From Labilibaculum sp. (GTDB lineage Bacteria > Bacteroidota > Bacteroidia > Bacteroidales > Marinifilaceae): 64,000 nt of DNA. The DNA lies in the NCBI GenBank assembly GCA_016342745.1, contig JAEINT010000010.1, positions 124,001-188,000 on the forward strand, read 5' to 3'. The translations under genes were made by a program, and so were the position numbers. Shown in pieces: positions 31,666 through 41,005 of the stretch. Position 1 is the first letter of the stretch; the number at the start of each line of letters is the position of its first letter. The notes beneath the pieces were generated by a model. That model did no database searches. It had not been told where the DNA came from and worked only from the letters and a program-made list of their open reading frames with translations.

Positions 31666-33588
31666 ATGAAACGTAATTATTTGATTTTGATTGCCTTTTT
31701 ATTTTTAATGGCGGCCTGTAAGCCTGAAAAGAAAGAAGTTCAGGTTCCATCGTATACGATTGAACAATTTTATAAAAACACAAATATTAGTGGTGGTTCA
31801 TTCTCTAGCGATGGGAGTAAATTATTGGTAAGTAGTAACGAGACAGGTATTTATAATTTGTTTGAACTGCCTGTTGATGGTTCTCCTATGAAACAGTTGA
31901 CGAATTCGGAAAAAGAATCATTTTTTGGATTAAGTTACTTTCCAAATAGCGATAAACTTCTTTTGTCGTATGACCAAGGAGGGAATGAGAACAATCATAT
32001 CTATATGAGAGATGAAGAAGGTACAATTACTGACTTAACACCTTACGAAGGTGCTAGAGCTGGATTTTGGGGATGGGATAGAGACGAAAAGAGTTTTTAT
32101 TTTCAGTCCAACAAGCGCAATCCTCGCTTTATGGATTTGTATCAGTTATCTCTAGAATCTATTGAAAAAGGTAAGCTAAGTCCGAAATTGTTATATGAAA
32201 ACAATGATGGAATGGATGTTGCTGCCAAAAGCAAAAACAATAGATATTTAGCGCTAACGCAAAGTATTACTACCAATAACAACGAAATGTATTTGTATGA
32301 CAGACGTACAGGTAAGAAAAAGCACATTTCAAAGCACGAAGGCGATGCAACTTTCAATCCTCAGTTTTTTAGTTTAGATCACAAGCATTTATACTATTTG
32401 TGTAACGAAGATTCTGATTTTGTTTATTTGAGTAAATACGATTTAGAATCTGGTAAGAAAGAAATGATTTATAAGGCTGATTGGGATGTTTGGTATGCCT
32501 ATGATTCCTACAATGAAAAATATCGAATTATTGGTATTAATGAGGATGGAAAAACCAATGTTAAAATGATTGACTTAAGCACTAAGAAAGAGGTGCAACT
32601 GCCAGAGATTAAAGGTGGTGATATTAAGTCTGTTGGGTTAACTAAGGATGAAAACCGTGTTCGTTTGGTAGTTGGAACTTCTGTTTCTCCGAATAATATC
32701 TACGTTTTTGATATGGGAGATACAAAGGCTAAAAAATTGACCAATACTTTAAATCCTGAAATTGATGTTACCAATTTAGTAGAGGCAAAAGTGATTCGTT
32801 ACGAATCTTTCGATGGGGTGCAGATTCCTGCAATTTATTACCAACCTAAAATAGCTTCGGCCGAGCATAAGGTACCAGCTGTAGTTTGGGTACATGGTGG
32901 TCCTGGAGGACAATCCAGAGTGAGCTATTTTTCTTTAATTCAGTATATGGTGAATCAAGGCTATGCTGTTTTGGCTGTTAATAATCGCGGAAGTAGTGGT
33001 TATGGCAAAAAGTTTAGATCGATGGATGATAAGAAACATGGTGAAGACGATTTAAAGGATTGTATTTGGGCTAAGAAATTTTTAACTGGAACTGGTGTTG
33101 TTGACGAAAGTAAAATTGGAATTATTGGTGGGTCTTATGGTGGTTACATGACCATGGCAGCTTTAACTTTCGCTCCAGAAGAGTTTGAGGTCGGCGTAAA
33201 CATCTTCGGTGTAACCAATTGGTTGCGTACCTTAAAATCAATTCCTCCGTATTGGGAGTCTTTCCGTAAAGCATTATATGCCGAAATGGGAGATCCTACA
33301 ACCATTGATTCTGTAGCTTTATATAATAAATCGCCTTTGTTTTTTGCTGATCAAGTAACAAAGCCATTATTAGTATTGCAAGGAGCAAATGATGTTCGTG
33401 TATTGCAAGTAGAGTCGGATGAAATTGTAGCAGGAGTAAAAGCGAATGGAGTTCCTGTAGAATATGTTGTATTTGATGATGAAGGACATGGATTCCGTAA
33501 AAAAGAGAATGAAATTAAAGGTTACGGACAGGTTGTTACTTTCTTAGATAAATATTTAAAGAAAGAAGAAGCAAGTGAAATGAAATAA
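31666..33588 (+). CDS. S9-family prolyl-oligopeptidase-type serine peptidase, lipoprotein
   Basis: A 640-residue lipoprotein (lipobox MAAC, Cys18). Residues ~40-370 form a TolB/WD40-like beta propeller with repeated blade motifs, and residues ~390-635 the alpha/beta-hydrolase catalytic domain. The catalytic triad is visible: Ser490 in GGSYGGYM, Asp576 in GANDVRV, His608 in DEGHGF. The oxyanion region is VWVHGGPGGQ. Family members clip short peptides, often after proline or as dipeptidyl or acylaminoacyl peptidases; which one cannot be told. It is a single gene with a terminator. Confidence 0.92.
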   Translation: MKRNYLILIAFLFLMAACKPEKKEVQVPSYTIEQFYKNTNISGGSFSSDGSKLLVSSNETGIYNLFELPVDGSPMKQLTNSEKESFFGLSYFPNSDKLLLSYDQGGNENNHIYMRDEEGTITDLTPYEGARAGFWGWDRDEKSFYFQSNKRNPRFMDLYQLSLESIEKGKLSPKLLYENNDGMDVAAKSKNNRYLALTQSITTNNNEMYLYDRRTGKKKHISKHEGDATFNPQFFSLDHKHLYYLCNEDSDFVYLSKYDLESGKKEMIYKADWDVWYAYDSYNEKYRIIGINEDGKTNVKMIDLSTKKEVQLPEIKGGDIKSVGLTKDENRVRLVVGTSVSPNNIYVFDMGDTKAKKLTNTLNPEIDVTNLVEAKVIRYESFDGVQIPAIYYQPKIASAEHKVPAVVWVHGGPGGQSRVSYFSLIQYMVNQGYAVLAVNNRGSSGYGKKFRSMDDKKHGEDDLKDCIWAKKFLTGTGVVDESKIGIIGGSYGGYMTMAALTFAPEEFEVGVNIFGVTNWLRTLKSIPPYWESFRKALYAEMGDPTTIDSVALYNKSPLFFADQVTKPLLVLQGANDVRVLQVESDEIVAGVKANGVPVEYVVFDDEGHGFRKKENEIKGYGQVVTFLDKYLKKEEASEMK

Positions 33589-33611
33589 AAGTTTCAGTTA
33601 ATATAAAAAAG

Positions 33612-33650
33612 AAAGGCAGTAATCATTCGATTACTGCCTTTTCTATTTTG
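33612..33650. terminator. Bidirectional terminator
   Basis: A perfect 13-bp stem AAAGGCAGTAATC with loop ATTC, T-rich on both sides (TTTTCTATTTT on plus, CTTTTTTAT on minus). It separates the convergent S9 peptidase and superoxide reductase genes. Confidence 0.92.
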
Positions 33651-33660
33651 TTGAGATAAC

Positions 33661-34041
33661 TTATTCAGCTATTTCTACTAACTTTTCATCTGAGTGCCAA
33701 AGACCATGCTTGGTACAGAAAGCTGTAGCTGTCAATTTCATTTTACGAGATGGAACTACGTAAAAATCAACTTCTGCTTGATTCGCTTCACCACCTAGAA
33801 TTCCTGTAGAGAAAGTTGCTTGTGTTAACATTTTCTCACCATCCCAAAGCTGAACCCAAGCTACATAGTGATCGAAATCATCTGGATGAGCGTAAGCATC
33901 ACCAATTTTCACTTTTACTTTGAATTTTTCACCTTTTTTAGCTGATTCATCACAGTAAACGAAAGCAGAATGTCTATCGATATAATCTTTCTTAGCTTCA
34001 CCATCAATGGTGTTAATGTCTTGGTATCTATTAATTTTCAT
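33661..34041 (-). CDS. Superoxide reductase (desulfoferrodoxin/neelaredoxin type)
   Basis: Reduces superoxide to hydrogen peroxide without making oxygen, a defence typical of anaerobes. The 126-residue protein is the one-iron (class II) form with no N-terminal desulforedoxin. Fe(His)4Cys ligands can be assigned: His24 (DRHSAFV), His52 and His58 (HPDDFDHYVAW), Cys109 and His112 (FCTKHGLWH). The usual Glu-Lys before the first His is replaced by Asp-Arg. It lies 57 bases after the peroxiredoxin gene and is probably co-transcribed, which would remove the peroxide it makes. Confidence 0.88.
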   Translation of the reverse strand: MKINRYQDINTIDGEAKKDYIDRHSAFVYCDESAKKGEKFKVKVKIGDAYAHPDDFDHYVAWVQLWDGEKMLTQATFSTGILGGEANQAEVDFYVVPSRKMKLTATAFCTKHGLWHSDEKLVEIAE

Positions 34042-34098
34042 GTTTTGTTTTTTTGATTTTATTCCCGATAAATCGAGATGAGAGGATTATTATTTTGA

Positions 34099-34731
34099 TT
34101 AGTTTTTACTCAAATACTCAGCAACGCCTTCAGCAGTTGCATTCATTGCTTCTTCTCCTTTGATCCAGTTCGCAGGACAAACTTCGCCATTTTCTTCGAA
34201 ATGCTGCAATGCATCAACCATACGAATTGCTTCATCAACGCTTCTTCCTAAAGGTAAATCGTTAATTACAGAATGACGAACAGTACCTCTTTTGTCGATT
34301 AAGAATAATCCACGGTAAGCAACAGGAGCTCCAGATGAAGTAGCATTTCCTTCTGCATCGTAATCGTACTCAGAAGCTAATACACCATAGTTTTCAGAAA
34401 TAGTTTTCGATAAATCGGCAACTAATGGGTAAGTAACACCTTTAATTCCACCTTTGTTTTTTTCTGTGTTCAACCATGCGAAGTGAGAAAATTCAGAATC
34501 AACTGAACAACCAACAACGGCCACGTTTCTTTTTTCAAATTCAGCTAGCTTTTCTTGGAAAGCAAGAAGCTCTGTAGGGCAAACAAAAGTAAAATCAAGA
34601 GGGTAAAAGAAAAATACTACTTCTTGTTTTCCTACAAATTGCTCTAATGAGAAACCTTCAACAATTTGATTTCCTTTTACTACAGCTGCAGCTGAGAATG
34701 CTGGCGCTTTTTTACCAATTAATGTTTGCAT
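34099..34731 (-). CDS. 2-Cys peroxiredoxin (AhpC/TSA family)
   Basis: Reduces hydrogen peroxide and organic peroxides. The 210-residue protein has the peroxidatic Cys51 in FYPLDFTFVCPTE and the resolving Cys185 in GEVCPANW, plus the GVAYRGLFLID segment typical of typical 2-Cys enzymes. Open frame runs to 34809, but ATG 34731 (MQTLIGKKAPAF) is the expected start and lies downstream of a strong promoter. It heads an operon with superoxide reductase. The reductant (thioredoxin, or AhpF) is not in the window. Confidence 0.93.
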   Translation of the reverse strand: MQTLIGKKAPAFSAAAVVKGNQIVEGFSLEQFVGKQEVVFFFYPLDFTFVCPTELLAFQEKLAEFEKRNVAVVGCSVDSEFSHFAWLNTEKNKGGIKGVTYPLVADLSKTISENYGVLASEYDYDAEGNATSSGAPVAYRGLFLIDKRGTVRHSVINDLPLGRSVDEAIRMVDALQHFEENGEVCPANWIKGEEAMNATAEGVAEYLSKN

Positions 34732-34778
34732 GATTATTTTATTTTTAAGTTTATTATTTCTATTTTTTTGTATGCTTG

Positions 34779-34810
34779 CAAATGTAGAATTGATTTGAAT
34801 AAGGTACAAA
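34779..34810 (-). promoter_or_regulatory. Strong promoter of the peroxiredoxin-superoxide reductase operon
   Basis: On the minus strand: TTTG (34810-34807), 20-base spacer, TACATTTG (34786-34779), a full match to the Bacteroidota primary promoter. Transcription would start about 40 bases before the ATG. No OxyR-type palindrome was noticed nearby. Confidence 0.75.
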
Positions 34811-35079
34811 TTATATTAATCAATAATCTTTATATAAGCATCGAGAGAATTAATATCGTAGAATATGAAATGCTGAAATAATCAGAGTTTCAGAGATATC
34901 TAAAATTGTAATGCTTATCGAGATTCCGAAAGTTTTTATTTGAGTGATATTTTTTAGATTTGTAATGAATACCAAATTTCTTTTTTAGAAATTCGATATT
35001 GAAGATACATATAATTCGTGAAAGATATTACGATGAAGACTTCATTTTGGAGACTTTATAATTAGTTTGAAAAGTAGAT
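34811..35079. other. Spacer before the esterase gene
   Basis: AT-rich, non-coding. It contains a consensus -7 box TAGATTTG at 34955-34962 on the plus strand but no matching -33 at the right distance; it could drive the esterase gene with a ~110-base leader. Nothing else recognised. Confidence 0.35.
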
Positions 35080-35895
35080 ATGAAAATGCCATTTGAAAAT
35101 ATAAAACAACTAACAGATTTTAAGCAGTGTGCGGGAGAAATTAATATTTCTGTATTCAAAAGTGAGAATAGATCTTGGCTTCCTTATTTTGTTTACTTAC
35201 CGCCAAATTGGTCTCCAGAAAAGAACTATCCTTTAGTTTTATTCTTTCATGGACAAGGTGGAGACGAAGGAACTTTTAACAAATATGTGAATGCTGAACA
35301 ATTAAATGAATGGATCTTAAAAGGAGAAATCGATCCTGTTGTGATAGCCGGTGTTCGAGGTGATAATGATAGGGATAATGTTCAATGGTTTACCGAGGAA
35401 AATGAGGCTTTGTTTGTAGGTGAGAATGATGGTGAATTTATTCGTTATTGCCAGAATAAGTTTAAAGCAGGCATTAAAAGTGAAAACATTTCCATTGAAG
35501 GGCACTCAAGAGGAGCTGCAGGGGCAATAAATTACTTTTTAAAGTATCCTAATCGGTTCTCTTCTATTGTTGGCATGGGATATGTAAGTGATTATACTTT
35601 AAAGGCTAATATTTTACTGGGAAAGAAGAATTTGGAGTCCTTAAAGCAAGGAAAGACTCCTCTTCGCTTGGAAATTGGTTCAGAAGATAGTTTTGTTCGC
35701 AACAAACAACGAAGAGCTAGCTTTGAAATTCATCAATTTTTAGAAGAGGTAGCAGTTGATCATTCTTTTGAAGTATTGCATGGCGTTGAACATGGTTTTG
35801 ATACCTTTTGGAATTATTATACAGATGAAGGTGTAATTAATGGTTTAGCTCACCTTAAATTCCATGAAAAGGCTAGAAAATCAAATAATGTTTAA
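35080..35895 (+). CDS. Alpha/beta-hydrolase, esterase-like
   Basis: A 271-residue cytoplasmic alpha/beta hydrolase of the esterase/PHB-depolymerase-like group. It has the oxyanion segment YPLVLFFHGQGGDEG, the nucleophile elbow IEGHSRGAAGA (Ser ~142), a late acidic residue (GSEDSF) and the catalytic His in VEHGFDTFW. No signal peptide, so unlike many relatives it acts inside the cell. Substrate unknown. A MORN-repeat gene and a MOSC gene follow in the same direction. Confidence 0.82.
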   Translation: MKMPFENIKQLTDFKQCAGEINISVFKSENRSWLPYFVYLPPNWSPEKNYPLVLFFHGQGGDEGTFNKYVNAEQLNEWILKGEIDPVVIAGVRGDNDRDNVQWFTEENEALFVGENDGEFIRYCQNKFKAGIKSENISIEGHSRGAAGAINYFLKYPNRFSSIVGMGYVSDYTLKANILLGKKNLESLKQGKTPLRLEIGSEDSFVRNKQRRASFEIHQFLEEVAVDHSFEVLHGVEHGFDTFWNYYTDEGVINGLAHLKFHEKARKSNNV

Positions 35896-35956
35896 TCCGT
35901 GCACAGAGTTATTAAAAGTTATGTAAGTTTATCTGAATCATTTAATTTGAAATTTT

Positions 35957-37045
35957 ATGCGCTCTTATCGTTATTTCCTTATTTTAATATTTTTTGTTCC
36001 CTTACTGTCTAATGCGCAGGATACCATCTATTTTAACCAAGATTGGTTTGTTGTCGATAAAGCTATGGCGAAGCAATACACCACAATTAATTCTTCAAAA
36101 GATAATGACAATCAGTTTTTTGTAAAAGATTTTACAATAGAAGGTGTACTTCTTGCAGAATATGAATACAAAGGATTGCTTACTTTGATAGATTGGACTC
36201 GTATATATGAAAAAGGATTTCACATTTTTGCTGTAGAAGATGGTGTCAGTCGTGAATATTATCCTTCAGGAGAGAAAAAGAAAGAACTATTCTATAAAAA
36301 TGGCTTGCAAAAGGGGTTGATTAGTATTTGGAATGAAAAAGGTCAGAAAGTAAGATCCTTTTATGCTGAAAATAATGTTGCTAACGGTTCATATACAACC
36401 TATTTCGAAAATGGAAATACTAGTTTTAAAGTGCATTTTAAAAATGATACACTTCAAGGAACTGCTATTTATTATCATGAAAATGGAGAGATCTCAAAAC
36501 TTGGGAGATTTAAGAATGGAGCGAAAACGGGTAAATGGCAATACATATCGGAAGAAGGGAAACCAATTGCGGAGGAAGTTTACAAATCAACATTTTTTAT
36601 TGATGGACCAGATGTTAATGTGAGCTTTCCGGAAGGAAAATGGTATTTAGCGGATCGGTATAAAGAGGATGGTAGTTTGAATTTCTTTTTTACTAGAATT
36701 GGATTTTCCGATTCCCAAGAAGAAGAGAGTTTCCCATCCTGTTTGATTACTTTGGATCGAGTTGGAAATGAAATTACAATGATTGAGTATTCGTCCGATC
36801 GAAGGAGTAGATTATCAATAGATGTTAATCGAGTTCTTACAAAGGAAAGTGGCCTGTATAGCTTACCGAACACAATTGGATATATTGGTAGCACGGGCAG
36901 TGAAGAGGATAAGAAACGAATTGTATATTTAGTTCATTCCTTACAAAATAGTATTGGTGTGGAAATGATTTTAGATTGTGAAAAAGAAAATTATGATACT
37001 TTTAAAGAGGAGTTCTTATACATTTTAAAATCATTAAAAAAGTAA
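35957..37045 (+). CDS. Secreted MORN-repeat protein
   Basis: A 362-residue protein with a signal peptide (ending LLSNAQ), an N-terminal strand-rich region, then about four MORN_2 repeats (REYYPSGEKKKELFYKNG, GSYTTYFENGNTSFKVHF, GTAIYYHENGEISKLGRF, GKWQYISEEGKPI). The last ~160 residues are a separate, unrecognised domain. It is a distant relative of the MORN protein at 19718 but is not next to a toxin. Role unknown; surface or periplasmic scaffold is a guess. Confidence 0.72.
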   Translation: MRSYRYFLILIFFVPLLSNAQDTIYFNQDWFVVDKAMAKQYTTINSSKDNDNQFFVKDFTIEGVLLAEYEYKGLLTLIDWTRIYEKGFHIFAVEDGVSREYYPSGEKKKELFYKNGLQKGLISIWNEKGQKVRSFYAENNVANGSYTTYFENGNTSFKVHFKNDTLQGTAIYYHENGEISKLGRFKNGAKTGKWQYISEEGKPIAEEVYKSTFFIDGPDVNVSFPEGKWYLADRYKEDGSLNFFFTRIGFSDSQEEESFPSCLITLDRVGNEITMIEYSSDRRSRLSIDVNRVLTKESGLYSLPNTIGYIGSTGSEEDKKRIVYLVHSLQNSIGVEMILDCEKENYDTFKEEFLYILKSLKK

Positions 37046-37071
37046 AATGTAAAAGAATTTAAATTTAGATA

Positions 37072-37698
37072 ATGAAAGTAATTTCAACAAATATTGGCGA
37101 GAGTGTCGAAATTAATTATCATGGTAAAGTTGAAAATACAGGGATGTATAAATACCCAGTTGAAGAAGCAATATTCCTTGGTAAAGAAGATGTTGAAAAT
37201 GATGCTGTAATTGATCGTCGATATCACGGTGGTGCAGATAAAGCATGCTATTGGTATTCTGAGAAGCACTATGATTTTTGGAAAGAGAAATTTCCAGATT
37301 TAGATTGGGATCTTGGTATGTTTGGCGAAAACTTAAGCATCTCTGATCTGGATGAAGGAGAAATAAAAATAGGAGATGTATATCAGATCGGAGCAGCTAA
37401 GGTTCAAGTTACTCAGCCTCGTCAGCCTTGCTATAAATTAAACCATCGATTTGATTGCAATACAATGGTTAAACAATTTATTGATGCAGAATTTCCAGGC
37501 GTTTACATACGAGTTATTGAGGAGGGAGAAATTAAGAAAGGAGATGAGTTGATTTTATTGCAAAGAAGAGAAGAAAGTTTGTCACTTCGAGAAATTTATC
37601 AACTACTTTATGTAGCAAATAAGGATTCAGTCAAGTTGAATAAAGCCTTATCTGATCCTGCACTTGCAGAGAGTTGCAAAAGTGATTTACAAAAATAA
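37072..37698 (+). CDS. MOSC-domain protein (YiiM-like)
   Basis: A 208-residue cytoplasmic protein with the MOSC core: DRRYHGGADKACYWYSEKHY, FGENLSISDLDEGEIKIGD, VTQPRQPCYKL with the conserved Cys120, and FPGVYIRVIEEGEIKKGD. MOSC domains bind molybdenum cofactor; YiiM of E. coli reduces N-hydroxylated bases. A C-terminal extension (about 170-208, SLREIYQLLY) matches the YiiM C-terminal motif. A terminator follows. Confidence 0.88.
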   Translation: MKVISTNIGESVEINYHGKVENTGMYKYPVEEAIFLGKEDVENDAVIDRRYHGGADKACYWYSEKHYDFWKEKFPDLDWDLGMFGENLSISDLDEGEIKIGDVYQIGAAKVQVTQPRQPCYKLNHRFDCNTMVKQFIDAEFPGVYIRVIEEGEIKKGDELILLQRREESLSLREIYQLLYVANKDSVKLNKALSDPALAESCKSDLQK

Positions 37699-37700
37699 AA

Positions 37701-37725
37701 AAAGACAGCTAATGCTGTCTTTTTG
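37701..37725. terminator. Bidirectional terminator
   Basis: AAAGACAGC-TAAT-GCTGTCTTTTT between the convergent MOSC gene and the lipoprotein gene; A-run before and T-run after make it work in both directions. Confidence 0.9.
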
Positions 37726-37726
37726 T

Positions 37727-38461
37727 TTAATTTCCTAAGATAACTTTCCGTATTAAAGCTTCGTGATCGGTAGTAGATATATCCATATTAAAACCGATTT
37801 TATAAATTAAACCATCGTACCAAGCGTAATATTGATAGGAGCCGGTTGATTCTTTATCCATTTGGTTATCTGCTTCATCGTACATATAGTAATCAAACAT
37901 TCTTGGCCAAGTACCGAATTCAGGCTTATAGTACAAAGGATGTCCTTCCTCCAATACCAACTTTTCATAGCTACTAGGTAAGTTTTCTTCCATATCTAAG
38001 GTAACTTGTTCATCAGCAAAAGGATCTTCCGCATGTTGAGTTATCGATACAATAAAGAAATCTTTAAAATCAGTTTTATAACCTATTGGGTTTTCCAAGT
38101 ACGAAAATTGAACTTGAAATTCTAGTTTGTTGAATGCATTCCAAGAAGTAACAATGTTTGCTTGTTGTTGAGCAGGAATGAACGGTAAACTACCCGCATT
38201 GAGCATGTTTAATTTGTCTCTCATTTCGGATGGAATACTTGAAAGAGCATCTGAAACGCTTATTGGCTTAAAAAAATCTACTTTTTCCCTAAATTGAAGA
38301 ATTTTAAAGTCATAATTATAAGTGTGATCGTATCCATCTACTTCCGTTAAACTTTCTAGTAATTCTTCATTCGGGTCTACATAACCAGAGTGTTTATTGT
38401 CTTTTGCACAAGAAAAACTTACAACAAGAAATAATAATATGTATAAATAGTGACGTTTCAT
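37727..38461 (-). CDS. Lipoprotein, unknown
   Basis: About 244 residues starting ATG 38461 (a TTG three codons upstream is less likely). The lipobox is SFSC (Cys18 or so). The mature protein is acidic with scattered aromatic residues (YYMYDEADNQMDKE, YQYYAWYDGLIYKIGF), likely a beta-rich surface or periplasmic domain. No family recognised. It is alone between a terminator and an M28 peptidase gene on the same strand. Confidence 0.68.
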   Translation of the reverse strand: MKRHYLYILLFLVVSFSCAKDNKHSGYVDPNEELLESLTEVDGYDHTYNYDFKILQFREKVDFFKPISVSDALSSIPSEMRDKLNMLNAGSLPFIPAQQQANIVTSWNAFNKLEFQVQFSYLENPIGYKTDFKDFFIVSITQHAEDPFADEQVTLDMEENLPSSYEKLVLEEGHPLYYKPEFGTWPRMFDYYMYDEADNQMDKESTGSYQYYAWYDGLIYKIGFNMDISTTDHEALIRKVILGN

Positions 38462-38594
38462 ATTGATCAATTTTGATATTGCATAAACGAATACACAAAC
38501 ATACGTAAAAAATGATTTTATGTTATGTCTTGTTTAAAATTTAATAATCAATTTGTGATATTTCACAATATTTGATTGACCAAATGAAAACCAA

Positions 38595-40115
38595 TTAGTT
38601 TTGATTAGCAAGTTGCCATGCTGTTAAGAATACCAATTGAGTAACTTTTTTTATGGAATTATAATCTAACTTATCAGCAGTATCACTTGTTTTGTGATAA
38701 TCCTTATGCAATCCGTTAAAATAAAAAATAGCAGGAACATTCTTTTTCACAAAAGAAGCTTGGTCTGAAGCCATGTAAAGATAATTTTGGGGAGAATCGT
38801 ATTTGTAGTCTAGTATTAATTGTTCAGTAAGTTGGTTTATACTATCTGATATTATTTTTAATTTAGGGTTTAAGTTACTGGCACCTAACAAATAAACATA
38901 GTTGTTAGTGCTGTGGTTGTGATCTTTTCTTCCCAGCATATCAATATTGAGATTGGCTTTTATCTTATTCATCGCAATGTTTGTGTTATCAACAAAATAT
39001 CTTGATCCAAGCAAACCTTTCTCTTCGCCAGTAAAGGCAACAAATAAAATACTTCTTCTATTGGCATGTCCATTTTTACTTGCTTTTTGAAAAGTGCGTG
39101 CTAATTCTAATATGGTAGCGGTTCCGGAGGCATTATCATTGGCGCCATTAAAAATTTCAGCTCCATTTCTACCAACATGATCGTAGTGAGCAGAAACAAC
39201 AATAAATTCATCTTTTTTATCAGTGCCTGGAAGTAGGGCAATAACATTTTCGGTAGGGATTTGATCGTATTTTAATTCGTAATTGAACTTGATGTATTTT
39301 GATTCGTTTTGATTTTTAATCGTCTTTTTTTTGGCATGAGCCTTTCTTAAATTTTTGGACTTTACATTTAATAGTTTTGATGCAGCGGTTATTGAAATAG
39401 CACCTTGATAAGTTGATATTCTATTTTTGAAATTTTCATAAAATTGATTTGCAGTTATAGAATCGTAAGGGTTTTTTATTTTTCTTTCTTTGGGCTCTAA
39501 TTTAAGTCTCCTTGAGCTTTGATGTTTTTTTATACTGTGTAATCGAGAAAATTGACCTGATTCATTTGGATCACAAAACAACACAAGTTTAGCACCCGAT
39601 GAATTGACTATATCATTCGATTTAATCGCACCTGCATATAAATTTGAAGTAAGAAAGAGAATGGCCTTATTTTTGAAATTTTTGTTCTGATAGCTTTCCA
39701 AAGGTGCAGTTCCAAGAAAAATGAATTCTAAGCTGTCATTCGAATAATCTTTCAAGCCTGATATTAAAAGGTCATTACTGTTTTTTAATTTTTTACCATT
39801 GGAGATAATTATTGCTTGGTCGCTTTTTTGTTTGTAAATAATGAACTTCTGAAAATATCCTAAACTATCAAATTTCTCTGAATTGTTTTGAAGCTTCGCA
39901 TCTGTAAATTGTTTGTAGATGTATTGGGCAGCAAGTTTTTGCCCTTTTTTACCTGTTTCTCTGCCTTCCATCAAGTCCGATGATAGTTTATAAACATCTT
40001 GTTTAATTCTTTTAGCCGATATTTTATCGGCGTAATCAAGAGCTACTTTGTTTTGCCCTAAGACTTGAATTAGATTTGTTAAAATAAATATTGAAGCGAG
40101 AAATACATATTTCAT
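38595..40115 (-). CDS. M28-family zinc peptidase, secreted
   Basis: A 506-residue aminopeptidase-like enzyme with a signal peptide (ending QVLGQ). The C-terminal catalytic domain carries the two-zinc ligands in order: SAHYDHVG, NGANDNASGTA, FTGEEKGLLGS, NIDMLGR and HKDYHKTSDTADK. The middle region (about 140-260) resembles a PA-type insert with a basic stretch (RKAHAKKKTIKN-like). Substrates of the family are N-terminal residues of peptides. The gene is single. It faces the exported PCMT-like gene. Confidence 0.9.
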   Translation of the reverse strand: MKYVFLASIFILTNLIQVLGQNKVALDYADKISAKRIKQDVYKLSSDLMEGRETGKKGQKLAAQYIYKQFTDAKLQNNSEKFDSLGYFQKFIIYKQKSDQAIIISNGKKLKNSNDLLISGLKDYSNDSLEFIFLGTAPLESYQNKNFKNKAILFLTSNLYAGAIKSNDIVNSSGAKLVLFCDPNESGQFSRLHSIKKHQSSRRLKLEPKERKIKNPYDSITANQFYENFKNRISTYQGAISITAASKLLNVKSKNLRKAHAKKKTIKNQNESKYIKFNYELKYDQIPTENVIALLPGTDKKDEFIVVSAHYDHVGRNGAEIFNGANDNASGTATILELARTFQKASKNGHANRRSILFVAFTGEEKGLLGSRYFVDNTNIAMNKIKANLNIDMLGRKDHNHSTNNYVYLLGASNLNPKLKIISDSINQLTEQLILDYKYDSPQNYLYMASDQASFVKKNVPAIFYFNGLHKDYHKTSDTADKLDYNSIKKVTQLVFLTAWQLANQN

Positions 40116-40253
40116 GGAGAATAATTTGCTTGTTTTATCTGTAACTTGAAATTAAACATTTTATCCATTTAAAGGCTTTTTATTGATTAATATTTGAAAT
40201 TTTTAAGCTTCTATAGAAGTAATGATTGATTCGAATTTTCAATGATAATGTCG

Positions 40254-40261
40254 TAACTTTG
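40254..40261 (+). promoter_or_regulatory. -7 box upstream of the PCMT gene
   Basis: TAACTTTG, a full match to TAnnTTTG, 21 bases before the ATG. The nearest TTG (40226-40228) is 25 bases away, longer than usual. Confidence 0.45.
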
Positions 40262-40282
40262 TTAGAATAAACAGATTGTGAG

Positions 40283-41002
40283 ATGAAAACAAAAATTTGT
40301 TTACACTTATTAATTATATTGTTGTTGAATGGTTCATCGTTTAAGGCAAAGGCTCAAGAAATGAAATTTGAGAATATGCGCACTAATATGGTGCTTGATC
40401 AATTGATAAAAAGAGGAATTAAGGATTCTTTGGTGATTCGTGCTATGGAAAATGTAGAGCGACATTTGTTTGTACCTAGTCGTCTAAAAAAATATGCTTA
40501 TCAAGATCGACCATTGCCAATTGGCGAGGGGCAAACAATATCTCAGCCATATATTGTGGGTTTTATGAGCGAGCAATTGAAATTAGATTCTACTAGTCGT
40601 GTTTTAGAAATAGGAACAGGTTCTGGCTATCAGGCTGCTGTTTTGGGAGAAATCTGCAAGGAGGTATATTCAATAGAAATCATTAAATCCTTACAGGAGA
40701 GAGCTTCTTTTGTATTGGATTCATTGCAATATAAAAATGTAAAAACCTATTTAGCTGATGGATATTTGGGATTACCTTCAGATGCTCCTTTCGATGGAAT
40801 TATAGTGACCTGCTCGCCAAATAATATTCCAAAACCTCTTTTGGAACAATTAGCTGATGGAGGAAGGATGATTATCCCTGTTGGCGAAACTGGAGTGAAG
40901 AAATTGGTACTTTTAAAAAAGCAAAACGGGAAAATCAGCAAAAAAAATGTATTGCCTGTTCGCTTTGTTCCAATGGTAGATAAACGTGGTGTTTCCTATT
41001 AA
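40283..41002 (+). CDS. Protein-L-isoaspartate O-methyltransferase-like protein with signal peptide
   Basis: The 239-residue protein carries the PCMT signatures RHLFVPSRLKKYAYQD, PIGEGQTISQPYIVG, the SAM loop LEIGTGSGYQAAVL, and DGIIVTCSPNNIPKPLLEQL with GGRMIIPVG. PCMT normally repairs isoaspartyl residues in the cytoplasm using SAM. Here residues 1-25 are a convincing signal peptide (hydrophobic LLIILLLNG core, AKA-QE cleavage site), so the enzyme should be exported, where SAM is not expected. The catalytic parts look intact. It ends three bases from a convergent gene. Confidence 0.87.
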   Translation: MKTKICLHLLIILLLNGSSFKAKAQEMKFENMRTNMVLDQLIKRGIKDSLVIRAMENVERHLFVPSRLKKYAYQDRPLPIGEGQTISQPYIVGFMSEQLKLDSTSRVLEIGTGSGYQAAVLGEICKEVYSIEIIKSLQERASFVLDSLQYKNVKTYLADGYLGLPSDAPFDGIIVTCSPNNIPKPLLEQLADGGRMIIPVGETGVKKLVLLKKQNGKISKKNVLPVRFVPMVDKRGVSY

Positions 41003-41005
41003 TCC

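Noticed and set aside
34732-34809. N-terminal extension of the peroxiredoxin
   Set aside because: It would overlap the -7 box of the strong promoter, so the ATG at 34731 is the real start.
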